Origin: Geothrix paludis
GTDB lineage: Bacteria; Acidobacteriota; Holophagae; Holophagales; Holophagaceae
Reading direction: 5' to 3'
Assembly (NCBI RefSeq): GCF_022808815.1
Contig: NZ_JAKZLC010000004.1
Coordinates: 124,001-188,000 of the forward strand
DNA length: 64,000 nt
Part shown: piece after piece, positions 1 through 8,245 of the stretch
Layout of the letters: each line of letters opens with the position of its first letter
How positions within the stretch are numbered: position 1 is the stretch's first letter
The notes under the pieces: generated by a model
Told to the model about the DNA's origin: nothing
What the model saw: only the letters and a program-made list of their open reading frames with translations
The model's database searches: none
Position numbers and translations under genes: made by a program

Positions 1-590
1 TGGTGCTCGAAGGGGACGAAGTAGAGGAGGGCGCCATCGGGCCCCCGGAGCGGCGCCAGGGTGGCCCCGCCGCAGGGCTTGTCCAACCACTGGCTCTGGA
101 ACAGCACCAGGGGCATCTCCGGGAAGGGGTTCGGGGCGGGGAGCCGCATCTCCGACCATTCGACGCGGGTGAGCCCGGCCGCCTCCTTGGGCAGGTAGCT
201 GGAGCCCCCGTCCTCCAGCGTCCACACCACGGCGCGAGGGCAACGGAATTCCTGCACCAGCACATCGAGGACCACGCTGACCACCTGGCCCCCCTTGGAG
301 GTGGCGGCCAGGATCTCGGACACGTGCTGGAGGACCTGCATCTGATGCGACCGGCGGTTCAGCTTGGCGCGCAGCTCCCGCACCTCGTGCATGGCGACGG
401 TGAACTGCCGCTGGGCCTGCATCAGCTCCGCCAGCAGCTCCGCGCCCTGGGGCCGCGGGGCCTGGCTCGCGGGGGCATGCTTGGGCCCGGAACCCGTGGC
501 CGAGCCGAGGGGCGCGGACTTGCCCCCGGAGTCCGTCCTTGTGGCGGGCGGGGTCGGCTTGGGGCCGGAAGGCGGGGATGAGGAGGGCAT
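1..590 (-). CDS. GAF-domain protein, C-terminus beyond window edge
   Basis: Reading leftwards, this frame stays open to the window edge, so the gene is partial. It starts with a Pro/Ser/Gly-rich stretch, then a likely coiled coil (ELLAELMQAQRQFTVAMHEV) and a region resembling a GAF sensor domain (ILAATSKGGQVVSVVLDVLV, then PRAVVWTLEDGG). I chose the ATG at 590 because GGAG lies just upstream; in-frame ATGs at 611 and 638 would overlap the divergent kinase gene. A GAF module behind a coiled coil usually belongs to a signalling protein such as a histidine kinase or diguanylate cyclase, but the output domain is outside the window. Function is therefore inferred only to the level of cytoplasmic sensing. 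Confidence 0.6.
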   Translation of the reverse strand, partial: MPSSSPPSGPKPTPPATRTDSGGKSAPLGSATGSGPKHAPASQAPRPQGAELLAELMQAQRQFTVAMHEVRELRAKLNRRSHQMQVLQHVSEILAATSKGGQVVSVVLDVLVQEFRCPRAVVWTLEDGGSSYLPKEAAGLTRVEWSEMRLPAPNPFPEMPLVLFQSQWLDKPCGGATLAPLRGPDGALLYFVPFEH

Positions 591-636
591 CGGACTCCAG
601 GATGGCCTCATGGGGCGACACTGCCAAGATGGAGGC

Positions 637-1860
637 ATGGCCCCTCGCGCCCAGACCTTCCCCCTGCAACGGATCATCTTCCTGTCCGTGTCCGTGGTCC
701 TGTGCCTGCAGGTGGGCTGGTGGATCCGCCTGCAGATCCGGGATTCGGGCCGGCTGCTGGAGGTGCGCACCCAGGGCCTGCTGGCGGCCCGGGCCCAGGC
801 CTGGCAGATGGACACCCAGAGGATGCTCGACGTGCTCCACGCCCAGCGCGATCCCGCCTCCCCGGGCGGCGCGGTGGTGGGGCAGCTCCCGGTCATGCCC
901 AGCCTGGCCGAGCGCCGGCAGGCCATCCAGGAGGCCTACCCCCAGGTGGAGCTGGTCCCGCGCCCCATGGCCCCGGACGACCCCCTCCTGCTGGACGGGA
1001 CCGCCTACCTCACGGTGCGCCCGGGCCCTTTCCGGGAGCTGAAGGACCAGCGCTGGCACGCCGTCTTCCGGGCGAGCACCGAGGGCGCATTCATGGTGTT
1101 CGCGGTGCTGTTCGGCTTCGTCCTCCTCTACCGGAAACTCGCGGAAGAACTGGATCTCAAGCTGCGCCAGCGGAACTTCACCTCGGCCGTGACCCACGAG
1201 CTGAAGACGCCCATCGCCTCCCTTCGGGTGTGGACCGAGACCCTCTTCACCCGCGAGCTGGGCCCGGACCAGCGCCAGCGGATCCGCGGTCTCATGGAGA
1301 AGGACCTCGAGCGGCTGAACGAGCTGGTGGGCAACCTGCTGGATGTGGCGCGGGCCGAATCCGGAAGCCTGGTCCTCCACATGGGCCCCCTGGAGCTGGG
1401 GCCCTGGCTCCGGACGGTCTGCGAGGGGATGGACCATCGCCTGGGCCCCGGCGCCCTCGGCCTGACGCTGGAATGCACCCCCGAGGCCCTGTGGGTGGAG
1501 GCGGACCCCAAGGCCCTGGGCACCGTGGTGGAAAACCTGCTGTCCAACGCCTACAAGTACTCGGCCGAGCCCCGGAAGACCACCGTCACCCTCGACGGCG
1601 ACGGCGAGGACGCCCTCATCGTGGTGAGCGATCAGGGCCACGGCATCGCCGCCAAGGACCTGCCCCGGGTCTTCCACCGGTTCTTCCGGGTGGGCGACGA
1701 GATGACCCGGCAGGTGGCGGGCACGGGCCTGGGCCTCTTCCTGGTGAAGGAGATCGTGACCCGCCACGGGGGGGACGTGCGCGTCGCCAGCCGCGGGTCC
1801 GGCTTCGGCTCCGCCTTCACCATCCGCCTGCCCCGGCGGACCGCTCCGGAGGCCGCATGA
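637..1860 (+). CDS. Membrane sensor histidine kinase
   Basis: About 407 residues. TM1 is near residues 12-31, a periplasmic sensing segment of about 115 residues follows, and TM2 is near 150-166. The dimerisation/phosphoacceptor box THELKTP contains His187. The HATPase domain shows an N box (NLLSNAYKY, about 299), DQGHGIA and GTGLGLFLV. No receiver domain is fused and no response regulator lies beside it. The stop overlaps the ATG of the ECF sigma gene (ATGA), so the two are probably translationally coupled. The start is uncertain: the ATG at 637 has GGAGG too close, whereas the in-frame ATG at 610 has AGGA at good spacing. The kinase family is clear; its signal and target are unknown. Confidence 0.88.
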   Translation: MAPRAQTFPLQRIIFLSVSVVLCLQVGWWIRLQIRDSGRLLEVRTQGLLAARAQAWQMDTQRMLDVLHAQRDPASPGGAVVGQLPVMPSLAERRQAIQEAYPQVELVPRPMAPDDPLLLDGTAYLTVRPGPFRELKDQRWHAVFRASTEGAFMVFAVLFGFVLLYRKLAEELDLKLRQRNFTSAVTHELKTPIASLRVWTETLFTRELGPDQRQRIRGLMEKDLERLNELVGNLLDVARAESGSLVLHMGPLELGPWLRTVCEGMDHRLGPGALGLTLECTPEALWVEADPKALGTVVENLLSNAYKYSAEPRKTTVTLDGDGEDALIVVSDQGHGIAAKDLPRVFHRFFRVGDEMTRQVAGTGLGLFLVKEIVTRHGGDVRVASRGSGFGSAFTIRLPRRTAPEAA

Positions 1861-2477
1861 GCCAGATCCCCGCCCCCCCCGAGGCGGCCCTGGTCCTGGC
1901 CGCGGCCGGAGGCGATCCCGAGGCCTTCGAGACCCTCGTGCGCCCGCACCTGGGCATGCTTTTCCGGGTCATCGACCGCATCCTGGGCAACGAGGCCGAG
2001 AGCCAGGACGCCCTGCAGGACGCCCTCCTCACCATCCTCCGGGAACTGCCTGGGTTCCAGGGCGCCAGCAAGTTCAGCACCTGGGCCTACCGCATCTGCG
2101 TGAACCAGGCCCTCATGGCCCGGCGGAAGCGGATCCGGCGCCGGGAGGATGCCATTGAGGATCTGATGCCACGTTTCGCCGACGACGGGCATCACAAGGA
2201 CGTGGACCTGCTCCTCGAATGGAGCGAGGACGCGGAGGCATTGATGAAGGTCGAGCGGGATGAGCTGAAGGCCAGGGTCCGGATGGGCCTGGACCGGCTG
2301 TCCGACGACCAGCGCGCCGTCTTCGTCCTGCGGGACCTCGAGGGCTGGGACACGGACGAGATCAGCCGGCACCTGGGCATCACGCGCGAGCTGGTGCGCC
2401 AGCGGGTCCACCGGGCCCGCCTGGCCCTGCGGGCCCTGCTGCCGGAATTCGCCCCCCGTCTGGCGGAGGACCGATGA
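1857..2477 (+). CDS. ECF-type RNA polymerase sigma factor
   Basis: 206 residues with a sigma-70 region 2 (about 20-90, with the core-binding stretch EAESQDALQDALLTIL and the -10 binding segment around SKFSTWAYRICVNQAL) and a region 4 helix-turn-helix near the C-terminus (LSDDQRAVFVLRDLEGW, then ITRELVRQRVHRAR). Its ATG overlaps the stop of the upstream kinase, and its own stop overlaps the start of the downstream zinc/cupin protein, so the three are likely one coupled operon. It would redirect RNA polymerase to a small regulon when released from the anti-sigma factor. A kinase rather than a second regulator as first gene is unusual for an ECF locus. Confidence 0.93.
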   Translation: MSQIPAPPEAALVLAAAGGDPEAFETLVRPHLGMLFRVIDRILGNEAESQDALQDALLTILRELPGFQGASKFSTWAYRICVNQALMARRKRIRRREDAIEDLMPRFADDGHHKDVDLLLEWSEDAEALMKVERDELKARVRMGLDRLSDDQRAVFVLRDLEGWDTDEISRHLGITRELVRQRVHRARLALRALLPEFAPRLAEDR

Positions 2478-3265
2478 CGCTGCTCATGCCCACCTGCGCG
2501 GAAGTCGTCGACCTGCTCACGGACTACGAGGAGGGGGCACTGGGGCCCTTCGATTGGCTGGGCGTCAAGCTGCACTTGAGTCTCTGCCCGCCCTGCCGGG
2601 CCTTCCTGGACAGCTTCGAGCGCACCCCGGACCTGCTCCGGCGCCTCTGGCCCGAGCCCCCCGCCCCCTCCGCCGAGCGCGCCCTGGATGGCGCCCTGAC
2701 GGCCCTGCGGCAGGGCCGGGTACCCCGCGGTCCCGTGCACCACCCCGAGGAGGTGGCCTGGCAGGCGCTGGAGCCCGGCGGGGACCCCCTCACGGCCCTG
2801 CTGCTGAAGGTGCACCTGGGGCATTGCGACAGCTGCCGGAGCCAGCATCCCGCCAGCGAAGCCATCCCCGCCGCGGGGCCTTCCGGCCGGGACGTCCTCA
2901 GCCTCCTCCGGCCCCACCTGCCCGCGGAGGATCGCTGGCGCTGGACCCGGCGGGGCCTCGGCGGCGCCCAGGTGGCCCGGCTTCTGCAGGATCCGGCCAC
3001 CGGCGCCACGCTGAACCTGGCCCGCATGCCCGGCGGCATGAGCATGCCCCGCCACAGCCATGGAGGGGCCGAGCTGTCCCTGGTCCTGTCCGGCGCCATG
3101 CAGGACGGCCCCGCCCACCTCCGCCCCGGCGACTGGCTAGCCTGCGGCCCCGGCCAGCAGCACGGCCCAAGCACGGAGCCGGGCCTTGAATGCTGGGCCC
3201 TCCTCCGCATCGAGGGCGGCATCCGCTTCACTGGCTGGCGGCGTGTCCTGGGGACCGTGGGCTGA
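2474..3265 (+). CDS. Anti-sigma factor with two zinc-finger-like modules and a ChrR-type cupin
   Basis: 263 residues, overlapping the sigma gene by 4 bp. The N-terminal zf-HC2-like motif has His34, Cys38 and Cys41 with Cys8 upstream, the usual HxxxCxxC zinc site of anti-sigma factors. A second HxxxCxxC occurs at His114, Cys118, Cys121. The C-terminal third is a cupin with likely metal ligands His194, His196, Glu200 and His230, as in ChrR-type anti-sigma factors, which sense singlet oxygen or other oxidants. No membrane segment is seen, so it should be cytoplasmic. It probably holds the adjacent ECF factor inactive. The doubled zinc motif is unusual; see findings. Confidence 0.85.
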   Translation: MTLLMPTCAEVVDLLTDYEEGALGPFDWLGVKLHLSLCPPCRAFLDSFERTPDLLRRLWPEPPAPSAERALDGALTALRQGRVPRGPVHHPEEVAWQALEPGGDPLTALLLKVHLGHCDSCRSQHPASEAIPAAGPSGRDVLSLLRPHLPAEDRWRWTRRGLGGAQVARLLQDPATGATLNLARMPGGMSMPRHSHGGAELSLVLSGAMQDGPAHLRPGDWLACGPGQQHGPSTEPGLECWALLRIEGGIRFTGWRRVLGTVG

Positions 3266-3294
3266 GGTGGTTCTCGTTCCGTAAGGCCAAGGAT

Positions 3295-3401
3295 CTCCAC
3301 GAAGGACACGAAGGAAAGACAAGGGCACGAAGGTGTTGCCCAGGGAAGACCCTACGTGGTCGTTCCCGCGCCCGCAGGGTGTATTCGTGCCCTTCGTGGA
3401 G
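3295..3401. repeat. Imperfect palindromic repeat (CACGAAGG type)
   Basis: An 18-bp arm at 3295-3312 (CTCCACGAAGGACACGAA) is matched with one mismatch by the reverse complement at 3384-3401. The arms are built from repeats of a unit like CACGAAGGA, and a further copy, GGGCACGAAGG, lies between them. It fills the gap between the anti-sigma and EamA genes and shows no coding potential. Three further intergenic hairpins of the same architecture occur in this window. Confidence 0.75.
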
Positions 3402-3453
3402 GCCTTTAAGGGCTGGGTTGGGCCACTGGTTCCGGCCATGATCCAATGGGCCC

Positions 3454-4326
3454 ATGACCGGACCTGCTGATCGGACGAAGGGCGCGGCCCTGGTGGCCCT
3501 GGCGGCGCTGTTGTGGAGCTCCAGCGGCCTCTTCATCAAGGTGCTGCCCCTGGGGGCGCTGCAGATCGCGTTCGCCCGGAGCCTGGTGGCGGCCCTCACC
3601 ATCGCCCTGGTGGTGAAGCTCCGGGGCGGGCGGCCCTTCCCCCGACCCGACGCCCTGGCCCTCGCCTGCGCCCTCTCGTACGCCGGGGTGCTGGTCTGCT
3701 TCGTGGCCGCCACCAAGCTCACCACCGCGGCGAACGCGATCTTCCTCCAGTTCTCCGCTCCCATCTACCTCGTGTTCCTCGAGCCCTTCCTCGCCGGCCG
3801 CCGGGTGGCGGGCCGTGACCTCACGGCGGTGATGGTCTGCGTCGGGGCCATGGCGCTCTTCTTCGTGGGGCGCCTGGAGGCGGGCACCCTATCCGGCAAC
3901 CTCGTCGGCATGGCCGCGGGCCTCTGCCTGGCCCTCTTCTCCCTCACCCTCAAGCTGCAGCGGGAGCGCCGGCCGGAGGCGGACCCCATCAGCTCCATCA
4001 TCCTCGGGAACCTCCTGGTGGCGGCCCTCTGCGCCCCGCCAGCCCTGCGGGATTTCCATCCCTCCGCGGTCCACGCGGGCATCCTGCTCTACCTCGGCGT
4101 CTTCCAGATCGGCGTGGCCTACCTCTTCTTCAACGCCGGCATGAAGCACCTCAGCGCCACCGCCGCCGTGGTGACCGGCACCCTGGAGGCCGTCCTCAAC
4201 CCCATCTGGGTGTTCCTGGGCATCGGGGAACGCCCTTCCGGCTGGGCCCTGCTGGGGGGCGCGATGATCCTCGGCACCATCGCCTGGTACAGCCTGCCGC
4301 CGAACCGCAAACCGGCCCGGGCCTGA
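3454..4326 (+). CDS. EamA/DMT-family transporter
   Basis: 290 residues, about ten hydrophobic segments arranged as two repeats of five, typical of the drug/metabolite exporter superfamily. The EamA signature is visible at the start (LLWSSSGLFIKVLPLGALQI) and in the second half (GVFQIGVAYLFFNAGMKHLS, then TLEAVLNPIWVFLGIGE). It is an inner-membrane permease; the substrate cannot be read from sequence. It lies downstream of repeat DNA and is separated from hydG by about 100 bp, so it is probably not part of the hydrogenase operon. Confidence 0.9.
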   Translation: MTGPADRTKGAALVALAALLWSSSGLFIKVLPLGALQIAFARSLVAALTIALVVKLRGGRPFPRPDALALACALSYAGVLVCFVAATKLTTAANAIFLQFSAPIYLVFLEPFLAGRRVAGRDLTAVMVCVGAMALFFVGRLEAGTLSGNLVGMAAGLCLALFSLTLKLQRERRPEADPISSIILGNLLVAALCAPPALRDFHPSAVHAGILLYLGVFQIGVAYLFFNAGMKHLSATAAVVTGTLEAVLNPIWVFLGIGERPSGWALLGGAMILGTIAWYSLPPNRKPARA

Positions 4327-4368
4327 TCCGGGGCCCGCCTCCGAGTGGAGGAATCCGGGGGTGGCGCA

Positions 4369-4390
4369 AAGATGACTTAAGGGTTATCTT
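4369..4390. promoter_or_regulatory. Palindromic operator candidate upstream of hydG
   Basis: AAGATGAC and GTTATCTT form 8-bp inverted arms with one mismatch around the 6-bp spacer TTAAGG, 34 bp before the hydG ATG. It is a small A+T-rich island in G+C-rich DNA and suits a repressor or activator site for the hydrogenase operon. It does not match the Rex or FNR consensus, so no regulator is assigned. Confidence 0.4.
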
Positions 4391-4423
4391 CTGCCCCAGG
4401 TCTCCCCGGCGGAGGTTCTTTTC

Positions 4424-5821
4424 ATGCGCGGTCCATCCGAAGCCTTCCCCCTGGACGAGGCGTCCCTCCTCGCGGCCCTGGCGAGTGCTCCCGCACCGGA
4501 CGCCCCGCGCATCCGCGAGCTGCTCGCCAAGGCGCGGGAGCTGAAGGGCCTGGACGAAGCCGACCTCCCGGCCCTCATGGCCCTGGAGGACCCGGAGCTG
4601 ACGCAGGAGCTCTTCGCCACGGCCCGCTGGGTGAAGGAGCAGATCTACGGCAGCCGCATCGTGCTGTTCGCCCCGCTCTACGTCTCGAACCTCTGCGGGA
4701 ACGAGTGCCTGTACTGCGCCTTCCGGGCCTCGAATCGCACCCTGCCCCGGCGGGCCCTGGACCAGGCGGAGATCGCCGCCGAAGTGGGCCAGTTGCTGGC
4801 CCAGGGCCACAAGCGGGTGCTCCTGGTGGCGGGCGAGGCCTACCCCGACGATGGGCTCGACTACATCCTGAAGGCCATCCGCACCGTGTACGCCACCCGC
4901 CACGGGGGCGACGCCATCCGCCGGGTGAACGTCAACATCGCGCCCCTGGAGGTGGCGGACTTCCGTCGCCTGAAGGATGAGGGCATCGGCACCTACCAGC
5001 TGTTCCAGGAGACCTACCATCGCGGCACCTACGCCCGGATGCACCCCCGTGGACAGAAGGCCGACTTCGACTGGCGCCTGGGCTGCATGGACCGGGCCAT
5101 GGAGGGCGGCATCGACGACATGGGCCTCGGCGTCCTCTTCGGCCTCCACGACTGGCGCTTCGAGGTGCTGGCGCTGCTGCGCCACGCCCGGCACCTGGAG
5201 GCGCGCTTCGGCTGCGGCCCGCACACCCTCAGCGTGCCGCGCATCGAGCCCGCCGAGGGCTCGGCCACCAGCGCGGCCCCGCCCCACGCCGTCAGCGACG
5301 CGGCCTTCCGCAAGATCGTCGCCATCCTGCGCCTGGCCGTGCCCTACACCGGGCTCATCCTCAGCACCCGGGAGCGGCCCGAGATCCGGCGCGAGGCATT
5401 GGAGCTGGGCATCAGCCAGATCAGCGCCGGCAGCCGCACCAACCCCGGCGGCTACGAGGAGGACGCTCCCGAAGGCGGAGCCCAGTTCTCCCTCGGCGAC
5501 CACCGGAGCCTCGACGAGGTGGTCCGGGAGCTGGCCGGGAGCGGCTTCCTCCCGAGCTTCTGCACCGCCTGCTACCGCCTGGGCCGCACGGGCGCGGACT
5601 TCATGGACCTGGCCAAGCCCGGCCAGATCAAGGCCCACTGCCTGCCCAACGCCCTCGCCACCCTGCAGGAGTACGCAGCGGACCACGCCAGCCCGGCCAC
5701 GCGCGAGGCGGCGGAGCGGCTGCTGGCCGCGACCCTCGGGGACCTGGAGGGCCTGCCGCGGCGCCGGGCCGACGGCCTGGTGGACCGCATCCGGAAGGGG
5801 GAACGCGATGTGTTCTGCTGA
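4424..5821 (+). CDS. hydG: [FeFe]-hydrogenase maturase HydG (radical SAM tyrosine lyase)
   Basis: 465 residues, the usual HydG length. The radical-SAM cluster motif CX3CX2C is Cys91, Cys95, Cys98 (CGNECLYC). The C-terminal auxiliary cluster motif CX2CX22C, which separates HydG from ThiH, is Cys380, Cys383, Cys406. HydG cleaves tyrosine to supply CO and CN ligands on iron for the H-cluster. It opens a run of overlapping maturase genes. GGAGG lies 7 bp upstream of the ATG. Its stop overlaps the hydF start by 14 bp. Assignment is secure from motifs and context. Confidence 0.97.
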   Translation: MRGPSEAFPLDEASLLAALASAPAPDAPRIRELLAKARELKGLDEADLPALMALEDPELTQELFATARWVKEQIYGSRIVLFAPLYVSNLCGNECLYCAFRASNRTLPRRALDQAEIAAEVGQLLAQGHKRVLLVAGEAYPDDGLDYILKAIRTVYATRHGGDAIRRVNVNIAPLEVADFRRLKDEGIGTYQLFQETYHRGTYARMHPRGQKADFDWRLGCMDRAMEGGIDDMGLGVLFGLHDWRFEVLALLRHARHLEARFGCGPHTLSVPRIEPAEGSATSAAPPHAVSDAAFRKIVAILRLAVPYTGLILSTRERPEIRREALELGISQISAGSRTNPGGYEEDAPEGGAQFSLGDHRSLDEVVRELAGSGFLPSFCTACYRLGRTGADFMDLAKPGQIKAHCLPNALATLQEYAADHASPATREAAERLLAATLGDLEGLPRRRADGLVDRIRKGERDVFC

Positions 5822-7040
5822 GCTGCCCTCCGCCCCCCGCGGGCTCCGCCTGCACATCGGGCTCTTCGGCCGGCGCAACGTCGGCAAGTCCTCGCTGCTG
5901 AACGCACTCACCCGCCAAGAGGTGGCTCTCGTCTCGCCCCAGGCCGGCACCACCACCGACCCGGTGGAGAAGCCCATGGAGCTAGTCCCGCTGGGGCCCG
6001 TGCTCTTCGTGGACACGGCGGGGCTGGACGACGAAGGCGACCTGGGCGCCGCCCGCACCGCCCGCTCCCGCGCCGTGCTGGACCGCGTGGACCTGGGCAT
6101 CCTGGTGGCCGAGCAGGGCGCCTGGGGCCCCTTCGAGCGCGGCCTGCTGGCCGAGCTGCGGGCCCGCGGCATCCCCGCGGTGGTGGCCCTGAACAAGGCC
6201 GACCTCGCGCCGGGCGGCGCGCCTCCTGATCCGGACGGGGCCACGGCCGTGGCGGTCTCGGCGGTGACCGGCGAGGGCCTGGAGGCGCTGAGGGCCGCCC
6301 TGCTCGTGGCGGCGCCCGGCGATCCCCCGGCCAGCCAGCACCTCATCGCGGACCTGGTGCCCGCGGGCGAGGTGGCGGTGCTCGTCATGCCCATCGACGC
6401 CTCGGCCCCCAAGGGGCGGCTGATCCTGCCCCAGGTCATGGCCATCCGCGACCTCCTGGACGGCGCGTGCCTCGCGCTGGTGCTCCAGGCCCGGGAGCTG
6501 CCCGTCGCGCTCGCCTGCCTGCGCCGCCCGCCGGCCCTGGTGGTCACCGACTCCCAGGCCTTCCGCGCCGTGGCCGAGGCCGTGCCGGAGACCATCCCCA
6601 TGACCTCCTTCAGCATCCTCCTGAGCCGCCTCCAGGGGGACCTCCCGGCCCAGGCCCGGGGCGCCCTCGCGCTGGATGCGCTGCGCCCGGGCGATCGGGT
6701 GCTGGTGGCCGAGGGCTGCACCCACCATCCCACCGGGGAGGACATCGGCCGCGTGAAGCTGCCCCGCTGGCTGGCGCAGAAGGCGGGCGGCTCCCTGCGC
6801 TTCGACACAGTCCAGGGCCGGGACTTCCCCGGCGACCTGTCGCCCTACCGCCTCGTCGTGCACTGCGGGAACTGCATGGGCAACCGTGGGGAGATGCTGT
6901 CCCGGATCCGCCGCTGCGACGCTGCGGGCGTCCCCATCACCAACTACGGCCTCGCCATCGCGCACAGCCTCGGCATCCTCGAGCGCGCCCTGCGGCCCTT
7001 CCCCGGGATCCTGGAGGCGACCCATGCCTTGCAGCCCTGA
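5808..7040 (+). CDS. hydF: [FeFe]-hydrogenase maturation GTPase HydF
   Basis: 410 residues. The N-terminal GTPase domain has the P-loop GRRNVGKSS (21-29), DTAGLDD as switch II and NKAD as the specificity motif. The C-terminal part holds the iron-sulfur ligands CTH in EGCTHHP and the HCGNC motif, matching HydF's CxH...HCxxC arrangement. HydF is the scaffold on which the 2Fe subcluster is assembled before transfer to HydA. The ATG at 5808 is preceded by GGGGGA and lies inside the hydG 3' end. The hydF stop lies inside the hydE start region, implying coupled translation. Confidence 0.97.
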   Translation: MCSAELPSAPRGLRLHIGLFGRRNVGKSSLLNALTRQEVALVSPQAGTTTDPVEKPMELVPLGPVLFVDTAGLDDEGDLGAARTARSRAVLDRVDLGILVAEQGAWGPFERGLLAELRARGIPAVVALNKADLAPGGAPPDPDGATAVAVSAVTGEGLEALRAALLVAAPGDPPASQHLIADLVPAGEVAVLVMPIDASAPKGRLILPQVMAIRDLLDGACLALVLQARELPVALACLRRPPALVVTDSQAFRAVAEAVPETIPMTSFSILLSRLQGDLPAQARGALALDALRPGDRVLVAEGCTHHPTGEDIGRVKLPRWLAQKAGGSLRFDTVQGRDFPGDLSPYRLVVHCGNCMGNRGEMLSRIRRCDAAGVPITNYGLAIAHSLGILERALRPFPGILEATHALQP

Positions 7041-8124
7041 GTTCCGCCTCGACCACGCGGGCCTGATGGCCTGGCTCCGGGAGGAGGATCCCCGGGAACT
7101 AGAGCGCCTGTGGGCCGAGGCGGACCGGGTCCGCCGCGAGCACGTGGGCGACGCGGTGCACCTCCGCGGCCTCATCGAGGTGTCTAGCCACTGCGTCCGG
7201 AGCTGCCTCTACTGCGGGCTCCGGGCCCAGGAGGAGGACCTGGACCGCTACCGGCTGGAGGCGGACGAGATCCTCGCCTGCGCGCGCCAAGCCGCGGTCC
7301 TGGGCTACAGCACCGTGGTGCTCCAGGGCGGCGAGGATCCCGGCCTCACGCGGGCCTTCATCGCGGAGGTCGTCCAATCCATCAAGCGCCAGACGCATCT
7401 GGCGGTCACCCTGTCCCTCGGAGAACGCGACGACGAGGACCTGCTCGCCTGGCGGGAGGCCGGCGCCGACCGCTACCTGCTCCGCTTCGAGACGGCGGAC
7501 CGCGCGCTCTACCGGCGGGTCCACCCCAGCCTGCCGGGCCGCCTCAGCGACCGCCTGGGCCAGCTCCACCGCCTGCGGGCCATGGGCTACGAGATCGGCT
7601 CCGGCCTGATGATCGGCCTTCCGGGGCAGACCTGGGACACGCTGGCCACTGATCTCCTGCGGTTCCGGGAGCTGGACCTGGACATGATCGGCGTGGGCCC
7701 CTTCCTGCCCAGCCCCCGCACGCCCCTCGGCGGCCCCGGCGCTCTGGCCTTCCTCGCACCCCCGGCAGTGCAGGTTCCCAACGACGGGCCCACCACGCTC
7801 AAGGCCGTGGCCCTGAGCCGGCTGCTCTGCCCCGACGCGAACATCCCCGGCACCACCGCCCTGGCCACGCTGGACCGCGCCCAGGGACGGGAGCTGGCGC
7901 TCCTGCGCGGCGCCAACGTGGTGATGCCCAACGTGACGCCCCCGGCCTTCCGGGCGCGCTATGAGATCTACCCCGGCAAGGCCTGCGTGGGCGAGACGGC
8001 GGAGGCCTGCCGGGACGGCCTTGCGGAGCGTCTCCGTGCGCTCGGACGCTCCATCGCCAGGGGACCAGGAGGGCGCCTTAGCACACTCCGTCAAGAAAGG
8101 ACGTTGTTCGCATCTCATCGTTGA
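7024..8124 (+). CDS. hydE: [FeFe]-hydrogenase maturase HydE (radical SAM)
   Basis: 366 residues. The radical-SAM CX3CX2C motif is Cys57, Cys61, Cys64 (CVRSCLYC), followed by the GGE-type SAM-binding motif LQGGEDP. Conserved HydE features include RFETAD, GLPGQTWDT and PNVTPP near the C-terminus. HydE acts between HydG and HydF in making the 2Fe subcluster with its dithiomethylamine bridge. The start overlaps hydF by 17 bp. BioB and PylB are related families, but position between hydF and a hydrogenase settles the call. The last 30 or so residues are basic and look less conserved. Confidence 0.96.
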   Translation: MPCSPEFRLDHAGLMAWLREEDPRELERLWAEADRVRREHVGDAVHLRGLIEVSSHCVRSCLYCGLRAQEEDLDRYRLEADEILACARQAAVLGYSTVVLQGGEDPGLTRAFIAEVVQSIKRQTHLAVTLSLGERDDEDLLAWREAGADRYLLRFETADRALYRRVHPSLPGRLSDRLGQLHRLRAMGYEIGSGLMIGLPGQTWDTLATDLLRFRELDLDMIGVGPFLPSPRTPLGGPGALAFLAPPAVQVPNDGPTTLKAVALSRLLCPDANIPGTTALATLDRAQGRELALLRGANVVMPNVTPPAFRARYEIYPGKACVGETAEACRDGLAERLRALGRSIARGPGGRLSTLRQERTLFASHR

Positions 8125-8139
8125 CATGAAGGTTGTCAA
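8121..8139. promoter_or_regulatory. Inverted repeat TTGACA-N7-TGTCAA at the hydE/hydB junction
   Basis: Perfect 6-bp arms at 8121-8126 and 8134-8139 overlap the hydE stop codon, at the left end of a 121-bp gap before hydB. This is the only real gap in the hydrogenase locus, so a secondary promoter or operator for the structural genes is possible. TTGACA also matches a -35 box, but no convincing -10 follows. Confidence 0.35.
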
Positions 8140-8213
8140 TGGCCAGACTCCCTGCAGCCGGCGCCTCCGCCTTCAGGATTCCCAGCCTGATCCGCCCGCG
8201 CCTTTGACATCCG

Positions 8214-8233
8214 CCCCGGCCCAGCGGCCGGGG
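8214..8233 (+). promoter_or_regulatory. Hairpin just upstream of the hydB ribosome-binding site
   Basis: CCCCGGCC and GGCCGGGG form an 8-bp perfect stem with a CAGC loop, ending 12 bp before the hydB ATG and next to the GGAG ribosome-binding site. No T-run follows, so it is not a standard terminator. It could stabilise the hydBAC message against processing between maturases and structural genes, or affect hydB translation. Confidence 0.4.
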
Positions 8234-8245
8234 GTAGGAGATTCC

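Noticed and set aside
4196-6808. Open minus-strand frame of 870 codons over hydG/hydF
   Set aside because: Low-complexity Arg/Ser/Ala-rich then Gln/Gly/His-rich translation, with no ribosome-binding site. It is the antisense shadow of real genes.
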